A DNA stretch of 38,460 nt from Hondaea fermentalgiana (lineage: Eukaryota > Sar > Bigyra > Thraustochytrida > Thraustochytriidae), in NCBI GenBank assembly GCA_014084085.1, contig NPFB01000054.1:4298-42757 (forward strand), read 5' to 3'. Made by a program: the position numbers and the translations under genes. The notes below the pieces were generated by a model. That model made no database searches and was not told where the DNA came from. It saw only the letters and a program-made list of their open reading frames with translations. This document shows positions 9,522 through 18,529 of the stretch, one piece after another; position 1 is the first letter of the stretch, and each line of letters opens with the position of its first letter.

Positions 9522-10166
9522 ATGTCAGCAGAACCCGTTTCCATCGAGCGGGCCGAGGCTCCGCGCCGGGCGCGGCGTCGCTGCGCGCGGGCGGCGGCGG
9601 CCATGTTCTGCCTCGACTACGCCCTCGCGTTCGCGGTGCACTACGTTCTGTGCGGCTCGCGCCCCGCGGCTCCGGATGCAAACACGCCGGCGACGCCGGG
9701 CTCGGCGGACTTGACGGGCGCGACGGGCGAGAAGAGCGACGGCGGCGTCCCACGCTGGGCGCGGGAAACGACAGCGGGCGCCGCCGCGGGGCTCGCAGCA
9801 GCCGTGGCCCTGTACCCGTTTGACGTCTTGCGCCAGAGCGCCGTGCAACGAGGCACGTCCTCGTTTGCAGCGAGTACTGTGCCATTCATGGCCGTGTACC
9901 TTGGCATCTTCTTCACGGCGGTCCCATCTGAGCGCCCGGCAGAATTCTCCACAAAAGCACGCACTGCAGTGGCTGCGGCCACTGCAGCAGCGGTGGTGGA
10001 GTTTCCGCTTGACAAGGCGAAACATGCTATTGCAGGAGGGAATCGTGGAATGGCTCTTGCGACGTCGGCGGCGCGAATTCCACTTTCTGCATTCCTACTT
10101 CTTGCATACGATCACATGCTTCGCGCTGCACAGCAACGACGTCAGCTCGAGGCCACGAGAAGTTAA
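9522..10166 (+). CDS. Short mitochondrial-carrier-like protein with two signature repeats
   Basis: 214 residues from the ATG at 9522; an in-frame ATG at 9603 (Met28) is an equally plausible start. Mitochondrial carriers (SLC25) are built of three repeats of about 100 residues, each with a P-x-[DE]-x-x-[KR] signature ending the first helix. Two signatures are visible: P-F-D-V-L-R at 99-104 and P-L-D-K-A-K at 162-167. Each follows an Ala/Gly-rich helix and is followed by a second hydrophobic helix (about 117-134 and 181-199). The last part, A-R-I-P-L-S-A-F-L-L-L-A-Y-D, looks like the end of a carrier repeat. Only four carrier helices are clear, plus a short hydrophobic patch at about 30-44; the protein is well under the usual 300 residues. 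The Arg-rich N-terminus could be a targeting sequence. Substrate unknown; it could be a degenerate, non-transporting relative. Confidence 0.65.
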   Translation: MSAEPVSIERAEAPRRARRRCARAAAAMFCLDYALAFAVHYVLCGSRPAAPDANTPATPGSADLTGATGEKSDGGVPRWARETTAGAAAGLAAAVALYPFDVLRQSAVQRGTSSFAASTVPFMAVYLGIFFTAVPSERPAEFSTKARTAVAAATAAAVVEFPLDKAKHAIAGGNRGMALATSAARIPLSAFLLLAYDHMLRAAQQRRQLEATRS

Positions 10167-10657
10167 TGGGACACCACTGACATCAGAAACTCGGCCTGTT
10201 TCGTTGCCAAGAGGAAAGTAGGAAGGAGACTCAAAACAATGAATCGAAAGTAGGCCTGTCAGAGTCTGTGTCGACTGGAATAGAATTTCCCCTCGCCAAC
10301 GGTTCGTGACGTAGCACGAGACTACCGAAAGCGAAAACCTTGCAAATTACGGCAGGAAGCGCCTTCTCGCCGACGCTTGCGACAAGTACGAGAAAGACAA
10401 TGGTGAAACGTCTATCAACGACTTTTGTTGCGACCATTGGATGATTTATCCAGGCCCATTGGAGGCTTTGTATCCGATGCACCAATCAATCGACCATCAA
10501 GGTACACTGAGTCGAAGACAGGAGAAAGAAAGGGAGAAGGATTCGCTTCATCATTTAGAGTAGGCCTCTGAGAGCATCGCAAGAGCTTCCGTGCAAGCAG
10601 GCTCTTGACCTGTAAGCTTCTTCTTGATTGCCTGTCTGCTACACTCGCGCGTCGAAA
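10167..10657. other. Convergent 3' intergenic region
   Basis: Lies between the stop codons of two converging genes and should hold both 3' untranslated regions. AGTAGGCCT followed by a purine-rich stretch occurs twice (near 10250 and 10559), a weak repeat. No gene seen. Confidence 0.5.
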
Positions 10658-13204
10658 TCAAAGAATGGCTTGCGCAAAGCTTTCGGTCATCAAGGGAACC
10701 AGAAGACTATGATAGTCTTCTGCAAACTTGACTTCAATGTGGTCTAGAACTGGCGGTGGCGCTTGGCTCGCGGTGGCTCGCGAGAGATTGCGGCGCGCAA
10801 TTGTGACCACCATCGATTCCCCGGGGACACCTCGCAGTCCAAGACGTACACCACCTGACTCCCATTTGATGGCCGCAAAGCGATGCTCCGAGACTGGCAC
10901 AAGCTTTGCTGCTTCGCCAAGAATGGCAATCTGGGTTCCCTTGTCATTGTCACCAAGCCAGGGCGCGGCATGAAAAACGCGAAAATCACTTGCCCCGCTC
11001 TTGGGCACGCGCATGGGATGCGTGCCGTCAAAATCGCCGAGCTGGGTGAAGTTGCGAGGCGCCCCGTATCCTGTGTAGGCTAGGTACTTTTGGCTCGGGT
11101 CCGCGTCCACGGGCAGCATGGCGGGAGTGACAACCGTCTCCATCTGGGAGAGGATCGAGACGACATGAACCCATTTGTGGCCATCCACATACGTATGCGT
11201 GCTAGAGGTAGCACAGATCTCATGACCCTTGGTTGACAACGTCGTTCCAATGTTAACATTGGGCTGGGCGCCACCAAAAGCCGCGTCTATAAAACATTGG
11301 TCAATGGCCGTAAGCGGGCGAGAGGGCTGCAAGAGACGCCCGTCAGGGGCGCACATGAGGTCGATGACTCGCTTGTCGGCATGTCCCACCTTGTCTCCGA
11401 CTTGCACGGGTCCAGCGCTGTAGACTGCAACAGCAGCGAGCATCTCAGCATGGGGCTCCTCCGCCTCGCCATACGGGTTTCCGGGCTGCACTTGAGACGT
11501 CCAAAAGACGTCTTTTGCTGGCGCGAGGTCGAGAGACCATAACAGCAAAGAAGTTGTCTGAATGTAGTACAGACAATACGGAAAGCGGCAATTCTGAGTG
11601 TTTCCAGGGTGGTAGTCATCTCCAGCACGAACTTGAGTCACTGCCGGGTGCTCGATACTTTGGAGCACCATGCGTGGCAATGGCATGCAGTATTGGATAG
11701 AGACGTTGTAAGCAAGCGCAGCGCGCGCCATTTGTGCCAGCCACGAAGCCCCAAGCGTCGGCTCGCGCATGAGATGCGATGGCATGCCCTCGAACTCGTT
11801 ATAAAGCCAGTCCTGCTCGTAGACAAACATGCCCTTTGCACTCATATTGCGCATGAGATCGTCCCAGAACTCTTGATCCAGAGGTACAGAGTAGGAGTTC
11901 TCGACCTCAAAGTGATACTTGCCCCCGTTGTCGACATTGTAAACATTGTCGGGCGACCAGTACCGGTTGTGCAAAAAGAGTGGCCAATCTGTGCGTTTGG
12001 AAAACTCGGCCAGGCCATGCGGGAAGACGTCGTCGCGAGCCTCCCAACGCTCGACGCCGCCGCCTTTGCCGCGTTTGTACCACCAAGAGTCAAGCTGGAT
12101 GTAGCGGTATGGAATGTCCTTGCTCTTGGCGTCCTCATAGACTTGAAGCATGGTGTCCTCGTAGGTTGCTCCGTTTTCTGTCTTGTAGTAGTAGTAAGCG
12201 CCGTTGTCTGTAATGTAGCCCAGATAAGAGAGAGAAATGTCGCGCGCGATGGCTTCTTGGCGCATGTCACCAATGTCTTGGTACGCAAGCATAGCTTCGC
12301 CCAACTGCTTGCAAGCGACTGTGACACCCGCGCCGGAGATGGTCAAAATGGTGCGGAGCTCAAAACCAGGAGGCACGTGGTCGATACTTCCAAGAAGACC
12401 ACTTGCAAAGATCTCGCCCTCGCGAATATCGAGACCTTGCACAGTCGTTGCCATCGAGCCCGCGAGAGGGCCAATTGCAAGATTCCAGCTCATGTGCCGA
12501 TCAAAAAAGATCATTGGGCCAGCGCGCTCGCCCCCGAACTCGTGAGTTGCGTATCCGAGCGCATCAGCCGCGCTCCGCTGCATAAATCGATCATTGAAGG
12601 ACAAGAGACCAATGTTCAGCTGCGTGAGATAGTCAACATACTCAAGTGGACGGTCATGTCGGACTTTGTCGTAATACGAAGGCGCAATGGCGAAGCTGGG
12701 CCAGTGAGAGGCGGCATGATTGCTGCTATGCACAGAAGTATCATTGGCGCCCTGAGGCCAATTTTGCACGAACACCAAGGTTTCGCTTTCCTCGTAGCGC
12801 AACACGGCCGTTTCAAAGGTCCATGTATCGTCGGCGTTTCCCTTGCGCTGCCAAATGAAGCGCGTCTCTCGAAAGTGTCCCAACTTGTCGGTGCCGTTGC
12901 AGGTCTTGACGTCTTTGAGTTTTAGATCAACGCCAGCCGTCAGCGTCTGACCGTCTACAGTCGTACTCACAGGCAAACTTGTAAAAATTGCAGGGTCGCC
13001 GTGCTTTCCGTCCTGCATATCAAAGCCAAGCGTGAAGCTGCCCTCGTCGAGGTCCAAGGTGAAGCCCAGCTTGATGGGGTCCATGGCAGTTTTCGGCGCT
13101 CTGCCCCGAGCCACGGCTGCGAGGCACGCTAGCGAGAGCGCCAAGACGAAGGCAGTCGCCCATGTCTGGGAGCACGCGCGTCTGCGCTTCTCCGTCGCTG
13201 TCAT
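10658..13204 (-). CDS. Secreted GH36/raffinose-synthase-like glycoside hydrolase
   Basis: 848 residues from the ATG at 13204. This start is preferred because it places a cleavable-type signal peptide at the N-terminus (basic residues 6-10, hydrophobic 15-32); the upstream extension has a non-signal sequence. Residues about 40-300 form a beta-rich N-terminal region and about 320-650 the likely catalytic barrel. Motifs of clan GH-D (alpha-galactosidases, raffinose and stachyose synthases) are visible. I-Q-L-D-S-W-W-Y at 369-376 resembles the barrel strand with the 'DDGW' pattern. Y-E-Q-D-W-L at 462-467 carries the likely nucleophile Asp465. R-A-G-D-D-Y-H-P at 526-533 resembles R-A-S-D-D-F-x-P of raffinose synthases and holds the likely acid/base Asp. 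Several N-glycosylation sequons support secretion. It probably cleaves or transfers alpha-galactosyl or related sugars; the substrate cannot be read from sequence. It follows the receptor gene in the same direction, 254 bp away. Confidence 0.65.
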   Translation of the reverse strand: MTATEKRRRACSQTWATAFVLALSLACLAAVARGRAPKTAMDPIKLGFTLDLDEGSFTLGFDMQDGKHGDPAIFTSLPVSTTVDGQTLTAGVDLKLKDVKTCNGTDKLGHFRETRFIWQRKGNADDTWTFETAVLRYEESETLVFVQNWPQGANDTSVHSSNHAASHWPSFAIAPSYYDKVRHDRPLEYVDYLTQLNIGLLSFNDRFMQRSAADALGYATHEFGGERAGPMIFFDRHMSWNLAIGPLAGSMATTVQGLDIREGEIFASGLLGSIDHVPPGFELRTILTISGAGVTVACKQLGEAMLAYQDIGDMRQEAIARDISLSYLGYITDNGAYYYYKTENGATYEDTMLQVYEDAKSKDIPYRYIQLDSWWYKRGKGGGVERWEARDDVFPHGLAEFSKRTDWPLFLHNRYWSPDNVYNVDNGGKYHFEVENSYSVPLDQEFWDDLMRNMSAKGMFVYEQDWLYNEFEGMPSHLMREPTLGASWLAQMARAALAYNVSIQYCMPLPRMVLQSIEHPAVTQVRAGDDYHPGNTQNCRFPYCLYYIQTTSLLLWSLDLAPAKDVFWTSQVQPGNPYGEAEEPHAEMLAAVAVYSAGPVQVGDKVGHADKRVIDLMCAPDGRLLQPSRPLTAIDQCFIDAAFGGAQPNVNIGTTLSTKGHEICATSSTHTYVDGHKWVHVVSILSQMETVVTPAMLPVDADPSQKYLAYTGYGAPRNFTQLGDFDGTHPMRVPKSGASDFRVFHAAPWLGDNDKGTQIAILGEAAKLVPVSEHRFAAIKWESGGVRLGLRGVPGESMVVTIARRNLSRATASQAPPPVLDHIEVKFAEDYHSLLVPLMTESFAQAIL

Positions 13205-13458
13205 CTTGTTGGACGACGAGGTCAAATTCCGCGGGCTAAGCTCGATTGCGATTTGGTCTCGCGCCCCCCAAGGGAGTCGTGCGATCGATCCGTCGCTGGA
13301 GCGGAGGGAAAAATCTTTTTCTTTTTTTCTTGAAAATAAAAAGATCTGCAATCGATCCAGCTTTTGCCAGCCTGAGGAACACACACTTCAGTTATCTTGT
13401 TTCTACATGTTGAGATTTTTACTGCAGCCTGAGCATCATCTAGTTCTAGGCCCAAGGC
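13205..13458. promoter_or_regulatory. Intergenic, promoter of GH36-like gene
   Basis: 254 bases between the receptor stop codon and the glycosidase start, both on the minus strand. On the minus strand it contains an A-rich stretch (complement of 13312-13340) just upstream of the glycosidase start. It must hold the receptor 3' end and the glycosidase promoter. Confidence 0.4.
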
Positions 13459-16400
13459 CTAATTCAACGCGACCGAATTCGTGCCTTTGGAGGTGAGACC
13501 GTGCGCCGTCTGGTGGTAGCCTGACGTGTTGACGGACGTCTTGTTCGTCGAGAAGAAACGGTGCTTGGCTTCTTCAGAAAAGAGGTAACCGTAAACCTTG
13601 GGGCCAAAAATGAGGCCCAACGCATCGAGCGTGCAGAGGATGATCACGAGAGCTTTGACGAGTCCATCGAGACTAGGAGTGTTGATGGTCACCATGAAGA
13701 TTGGAATGCCGAGGACGAAGAGCTCCAAGTAGCTGACGAGCGCCATGGCGATAAAGCGACCCTCTGAAAACTTTGTTGGAACATTTCGCCCCTTGTACGC
13801 CAGGTAGTTTCCCCCAACCAAGCAGACGACAATAAAGCAAATGAGAGGAATCAGAAACGGTATAGGATTTTCGCACGTGCAGATTCCCACAGACTGGACT
13901 GGCGCACCCGTGACTGGATCCGTTTCAATGATTGTTCTCTTGAAACGGAGTGGATCGACAATGAGCCAAGCTAGTAAAGTGACGAGCACACACGCGAGAA
14001 ACAGAAGCTCGTATTGAAAAAGCTGTCGATTGGAGATGGAGATACGCTTCAATCGCTTGTTGTTGAAGAGCTTGTTGATTCGCCACGTCTTGAGCAGCAA
14101 CGGTACGACGATGATACCAAACCCCGCAAAGAAAAAAATAGGAATGAGCATGCAATTGATATCCAGACTTGCGTACACGTCGATCTCATTGTACAGATCC
14201 GCGTTCTCGCCAAACAGGACGCTGTCGTCCTTGGTCACAAGAATGGCTGTGTGCACTGAGATGAATGCGCCGACCAAGACCTGGATGAGAAAGACAGGCG
14301 AGGAAACGTGGATGATCGCCGCACGTCTCTTTCTCACGACCCAAACAAGCAGCCCAAGGATGCTTGCCTCGAAGAGAAGCACTACAATAGTAATGACAAT
14401 CTTGGACGCATCCGACATGACGCCAATGTCGTGCTGCGGCAGCATCACGGACTGCCCGTTGCAGGTTACTGCCGTTGCTGCCAGCTCGACGTCTGCCAGA
14501 GCGGAGGAAGAGCGCTGAGGTGCGTATGCCATTTCAGCCGAGGCGAGCGGACGCTGCAACGTATCAACGTCCAGAAACCAGTGTAAAAATGTCGCAAACT
14601 CTTCGCCTTCGCTGAAGACGCTGTCGTCTTCGTTGCTATCGTCCTTGCAAGCCTCGTTGAGGAAGTTTGTGGGAAAGACCGCGTCCAGAACTTCGACAAA
14701 GGGCCAGCACGACGTAGAAACGTTGCGTGAAGGAACCGATGACGAAATCTCGATGTCTTCAATGCATTCCAGAATCGAAGATTCGGAAATCGCGAGTGTA
14801 TCTCCGTCGTCCGTTTGGATGGAGATCATCGAAGCGAGTGAGCCGAGCTGAGAGACTAGAGGAATCACAGCCATTGAGAATGGAGTGCTGTACACTGTTG
14901 CGAGGAGAGCTTCCGGCGAGTTTACGGTCGTGGCTGATGCTGAGAACGTAAAGTTACTCTCGCCGCTCGCTGCGCTGAGCTGCGCGCTGAAGCGGTCCAT
15001 CCAATCGAGGCTGGAAGCGTCGTCCGAACGAAAGAGTCGAATCATCTCATTGGGGAGCGTCGCGGTCGTCTCTTTGTCCACGGCGATAATGCCCGAGGCG
15101 TCCCAGCGAGATATACTGCCATCCAAGATGGCCGTCAATGTTTTCACGTCCATTGAGACGGCAACGGTCGAGTAAGAGCACTGATTCTGGCTTATCGCTC
15201 CACAAAGATTGAAAACAATCGCGTGAGCCACGCCCGTAAAGCGCAGACGACGCAGCCCAAGTTCGATGGCCATGGTGCTCTTGCGCGAGAGCATGTCCGT
15301 GATCCTGTCGGCAAAGTCAATCAGCATCGCAGGCTGAGCAATCTCCACATCGGTCCACGAAGGCGCGTCAGACGCGATCGATACGTTGAACGTGAGCGTG
15401 TCGCGTATAGACTTGTATGCAGGCTCGACGAGGGCCATCACCTGATCAAGCACTGGGTTGATATCAAAGTGCACGTTCACTTTGCGAGGTGCTTCATAGA
15501 CGAGCTCGCCATTGCACTTGAAACTGGTGCGAATTCGTTCGAGAACGGCGGCACTGACCTCTGAAGGAAGGCTTGCAAAACCAAGTGTTTCCGCCAAGGT
15601 ACTAACGACGGTGTCGGTGTAAAACCACGTCAGAAAGTCGAACGTAGCCTCGCGATTGGCGCAGGTTGCGCCCTCTCGCAAGGTGTCCTTGCGCAGCACA
15701 AAGTACGTGTAGCCCACGACAGGCCAGGCGAGACGGCCTTTTGCACCAAAAATATCGGCAGTCATGCTTGTGGAGTTGTCACCATTATTGCCAAAATCAA
15801 GACCCTTTTCCATGACAGCAAAGTTGACAGATTCTGATGACGCATGCACAATGGTCCCATCTTTAGAAATACCTGCTTTCTGAGCGTTCATCTCGTCAGC
15901 ATCTGCGAGTACCGCGTACGAGACGGACCCAGGTGTCAAAAGCACCGATGAAACAAGGCCCATAGTTGTGTCTTTCTTCTCGAGATTCACTGCGTTCCAC
16001 GTCGACTTGGAGGAGACACCGACTTGGATTTTAAAGGCTTCTTCAAACGAAGAGAGTGCACTGCGAAAGATCTCCGTCGTCCCCGAACCGTCAGCTCGAA
16101 CCATGACCTTGATTTTTCCATGCTGCTGCGACGCCTCGTGCAGCGCGTCTTCACGACCAGGATTGAGATCCAAGATGTCGCTATGATTCCAATAGGCGAT
16201 CGACTCTGGCTCACAGCCATCAGTTGCGGGATAATCACATTGTCGAAAAATGCGACTCAGAACTTCAGTGCTTAAGACGAGATCTGGGACATTTTCTAAG
16301 TTGTAAATGGGGACGACCGCACCAGCCACGGACGGGTACATTTCCAGGTCGCTGTATTCGTTGTATGAGTCCCACGTCATGACTGCATCGCTCCCAGCAA

Positions 16401-16863
16401 GGTCAATCACGGAAGGCTGGCGGTCGTCGCCACTGCTTGTCCCGTCAAAGTCAACCTCAAAGGGGTGTCCACACTCTTTGCAATATTCCTTGATGCGGCA
16501 CAATCCCTTGCTGCTACCCGTTCCAGTGTATGAGATTTGCACGTTGTTGGCCGTAAAACCATAGGCAAACATTGCCGATTCGTAGAGACGCTCCGGGAAC
16601 GTCGCTCCAGCGACTTGTACGAGGACTTCGCCGGAGCTGCCAAGAGAATTTGCATCTGCTCCTGTGAATGCTTCGCATGCCTCTGCAGCGGCCTCTTCGT
16701 TTGCATATACAGGGCCTGCAATAATACCCTTTGGGTTCAAGGCTACGCAAAGCATGAAGATGTACGAAAGGTTGCTGATATCGAGTCGAAGCATGCGACA
16801 GAGTCTGTTTGGACGCACGGCAGCGTGCACTTCCCCAATCTCGAGAGCTCGTCCTTTGCCCAT
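13459..16863 (-). CDS. Class C-type seven-transmembrane receptor with tandem PstS-like phosphate-binding ectodomains
   Basis: Uninterrupted 1134-codon frame. The start may be 16863 or, better for secretion, Met24 at 16794, which is followed by a hydrophobic signal-like helix (about residues 32-42). Residues about 78-450 resemble bacterial PstS (type II periplasmic phosphate-binding fold): V-A-G-A-T-F-P-E-R-L-Y at 84-94, T-G-T-G-S-S-K-G at 113-120, G-S-D-A-V-M-T-W at 157-164, and the phosphate-loop-like R-A-D-G-S-G-T-T at 256-263. Residues about 461-790 repeat the fold: L-D-G-S-I-S-R-W-D at 580-588 matches the PstS 'F.GKI..W' region, but the loop is R-S-D-D-A-S-S-L. Seven hydrophobic helices follow at about 822-843, 852-876, 900-925, 950-970, 1001-1023, 1037-1060 and 1067-1092. 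V-D-P-L-R-F after helix 4 and F-G-P-K-V-Y in helix 7 are GABA-B/class C-like. Probably a plasma-membrane receptor for phosphate or another oxyanion, coupling to G proteins. Ligand and coupling are inferred. Confidence 0.82.
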   Translation of the reverse strand: MGKGRALEIGEVHAAVRPNRLCRMLRLDISNLSYIFMLCVALNPKGIIAGPVYANEEAAAEACEAFTGADANSLGSSGEVLVQVAGATFPERLYESAMFAYGFTANNVQISYTGTGSSKGLCRIKEYCKECGHPFEVDFDGTSSGDDRQPSVIDLAGSDAVMTWDSYNEYSDLEMYPSVAGAVVPIYNLENVPDLVLSTEVLSRIFRQCDYPATDGCEPESIAYWNHSDILDLNPGREDALHEASQQHGKIKVMVRADGSGTTEIFRSALSSFEEAFKIQVGVSSKSTWNAVNLEKKDTTMGLVSSVLLTPGSVSYAVLADADEMNAQKAGISKDGTIVHASSESVNFAVMEKGLDFGNNGDNSTSMTADIFGAKGRLAWPVVGYTYFVLRKDTLREGATCANREATFDFLTWFYTDTVVSTLAETLGFASLPSEVSAAVLERIRTSFKCNGELVYEAPRKVNVHFDINPVLDQVMALVEPAYKSIRDTLTFNVSIASDAPSWTDVEIAQPAMLIDFADRITDMLSRKSTMAIELGLRRLRFTGVAHAIVFNLCGAISQNQCSYSTVAVSMDVKTLTAILDGSISRWDASGIIAVDKETTATLPNEMIRLFRSDDASSLDWMDRFSAQLSAASGESNFTFSASATTVNSPEALLATVYSTPFSMAVIPLVSQLGSLASMISIQTDDGDTLAISESSILECIEDIEISSSVPSRNVSTSCWPFVEVLDAVFPTNFLNEACKDDSNEDDSVFSEGEEFATFLHWFLDVDTLQRPLASAEMAYAPQRSSSALADVELAATAVTCNGQSVMLPQHDIGVMSDASKIVITIVVLLFEASILGLLVWVVRKRRAAIIHVSSPVFLIQVLVGAFISVHTAILVTKDDSVLFGENADLYNEIDVYASLDINCMLIPIFFFAGFGIIVVPLLLKTWRINKLFNNKRLKRISISNRQLFQYELLFLACVLVTLLAWLIVDPLRFKRTIIETDPVTGAPVQSVGICTCENPIPFLIPLICFIVVCLVGGNYLAYKGRNVPTKFSEGRFIAMALVSYLELFVLGIPIFMVTINTPSLDGLVKALVIILCTLDALGLIFGPKVYGYLFSEEAKHRFFSTNKTSVNTSGYHQTAHGLTSKGTNSVALN

Positions 16864-16881
16864 CTTTCCTTCCCTCCCCCT

Positions 16882-16898
16882 CCCCCCCCCCCCCCCCC
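16882..16898. repeat. 17-base C (minus-strand G) homopolymer just upstream of the receptor start
   Basis: The run of 17 C on the plus strand lies 19 bases upstream of the first possible receptor ATG, preceded by shorter C-runs at 16872-16880. In the receptor mRNA or promoter it reads as a long G tract. Its true length may be uncertain because homopolymers are hard to sequence. Confidence 0.8.
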
Positions 16899-18400
16899 TC
16901 GGAAAGAGCTTGTCCAGCTTGGTCTTCCACTCCTGAGTTGCAACGATGTCAGTCGAGGCGGGTTGTCGCTCGTCGACGGTGATTTGCGGTTTACCGAGGC
17001 GCCGTCATCGACGAAGCACGAGCAATTTTTGTTTTGTATTCCTTTGACATACTGTTTCAAAAACATGCAGCAAAACCGACGATACACATCACATTGGTCG
17101 ACTCGACAATTTTGAAGTGACGGCGCTCGGTCGAAGACAAGGTTCTTACCAACTGAGAGAACGAAGGAAAAGTTTGTTGGCTGGCTCTGCGAGCCGGATC
17201 CGGAGCAAAAGCGAAACGGGTGGACCTTTTGTAAGGCGCAGCCGCATGCTTGGCGCCATTCTACCCTTTTCAGCTTTAACATGCAACGTACGTGTTGCGC
17301 TTGCGCAAGAGATCCGGCGTAGGTTGTGACACCCCCCCCCTCTCCAAATAAGGTTGTACCGTGCTCCAACTCGCTCCGCCCCACACCAGCGGGACCGTTT
17401 TTTTAAAGCCACCTTAGCTCACAGCAGGCTACGCCTACCAAATTCGTGGGAGCCTCCGACAAAGGCGTAGTGTACTTGGTCCTTGGGGGGCGCTGAGATT
17501 TTTTGGCCCATCGTCACGCCAACGGCTCTGGGGAGCGATGAAATTTCAAAGCAAAGCTTTGACGTGAACCACCACTGACAAGGACCTCGCAAACCGCCTC
17601 CCTCGTTTGCCGACACTGATTCGGGGTTGCCCTTTAGCCATTAGCTTGCTGGCTCATCAACAACCGCATCCGGGCTGCCTAGTACGTCTCTCCTTGGTTT
17701 TCTGTGGTCAACGGCTTTCACAAAAAGGAAAGAAAAAAACCTGGATCAGAGTCGATAACCCTGCGGGGCTGAAGGAAGATATGTCGGAGGGGGAGCAATT
17801 GTCGTGCAGACAAGAACATCAGCGTCCAACTGGGCATTCGTTTTCTGCGTTCCTTCAAGCACAAAGTAGAAGGAAGATGCAACATCATTTGCGGTGTTTC
17901 TTCTGCGGGCTGTTCGTTCTCCGAGGGAGAGAGACAGCGGTGACATTTTCTGATGTGTGCCTGTACCGAGACGGATGAAATTCCAAGTTCGGGAGTTCGT
18001 TCGGCTTTGGGGCAGGTTTGGGCCTTCGAAACTCTAAATCTGAAAAATAACCGCTTGGGGATTTGTAGGTTAGATGCGAGAGTCTTCTGCGCTATGACTC
18101 AAGCTCGAGATTGAACATGATCTGACATGACGAATATTGAGGGTATGCGACGAATGACCTGGTCGATACTGGTCGAACGAGCAACAAACGACTCGTCACG
18201 TGTCGGTATTGCTGCTCAGCGAAAACTTACTTTAAGAGGGTGACGACAGATCTAAGAGAAACGGGTGGGTCGGGCAAGTCTCTGAAGCCGGCTTGCCGTT
18301 CAAGTCTGCCTTGATCCCGAATGCCCAAATTCTGCCTCAAAGCCGAACGGGTCTCCGAGTTTGGCCTGCTTGCCGGCCAGACCACTGACCAGGTTGCTCG

Positions 18401-18425
18401 CCAGCCAGCCAGCCAGCCAGCCAGC
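18401..18425. repeat. CCAG microsatellite
   Basis: About six perfect copies of the tetranucleotide CCAG, about 100 bases downstream of the exportin-2 stop codon. The same tetranucleotide (as CTGG/GGCT) recurs at 26891-26934, 27650-27662, 30310-30321 and near 32626-32640. Confidence 0.8.
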
Positions 18426-18529
18426 CGGACAACCCAGGACGGTTTCGGGGAGAACAAAAGAGATCTTGTAAGAATGAAAGTAGCCAGGCGAGGCAGAGCA
18501 GTTTATTTTTTTCTTCGCGATAGAACTAA

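Larger units (their letters stand above)
16864..18529. other. Receptor promoter and exportin 3' region, no gene seen
   Basis: 1.67 kb between two minus-strand genes. The left part should be the receptor promoter/5' untranslated region and the right end the exportin-2 3' untranslated region. It contains two homopolymer C runs (16882-16898 and 17332-17340) and a CCAG microsatellite (18401-18425). Open frames of 60-210 codons on both strands have no recognisable domain, repeats or consistent codon use. Confidence 0.5.

Noticed and set aside
11609..12925. Plus-strand open frame of about 440 codons inside the GH36-like gene
   Set aside because: Shadow of the opposite strand's codon bias; the minus strand has signal peptide and catalytic motifs, this frame has none.
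13459..16863. Receptor as an artefact joining a bacterial pstS gene to a eukaryotic gene
   Set aside because: The frame is continuous and the PstS unit occurs twice with clear divergence. No bacterial-type ribosome binding site or composition break is visible at the junction.
17419..17616. 65-codon minus-strand frame in the receptor promoter region
   Set aside because: Short, no homologous motif I can name, and no splice partners visible.
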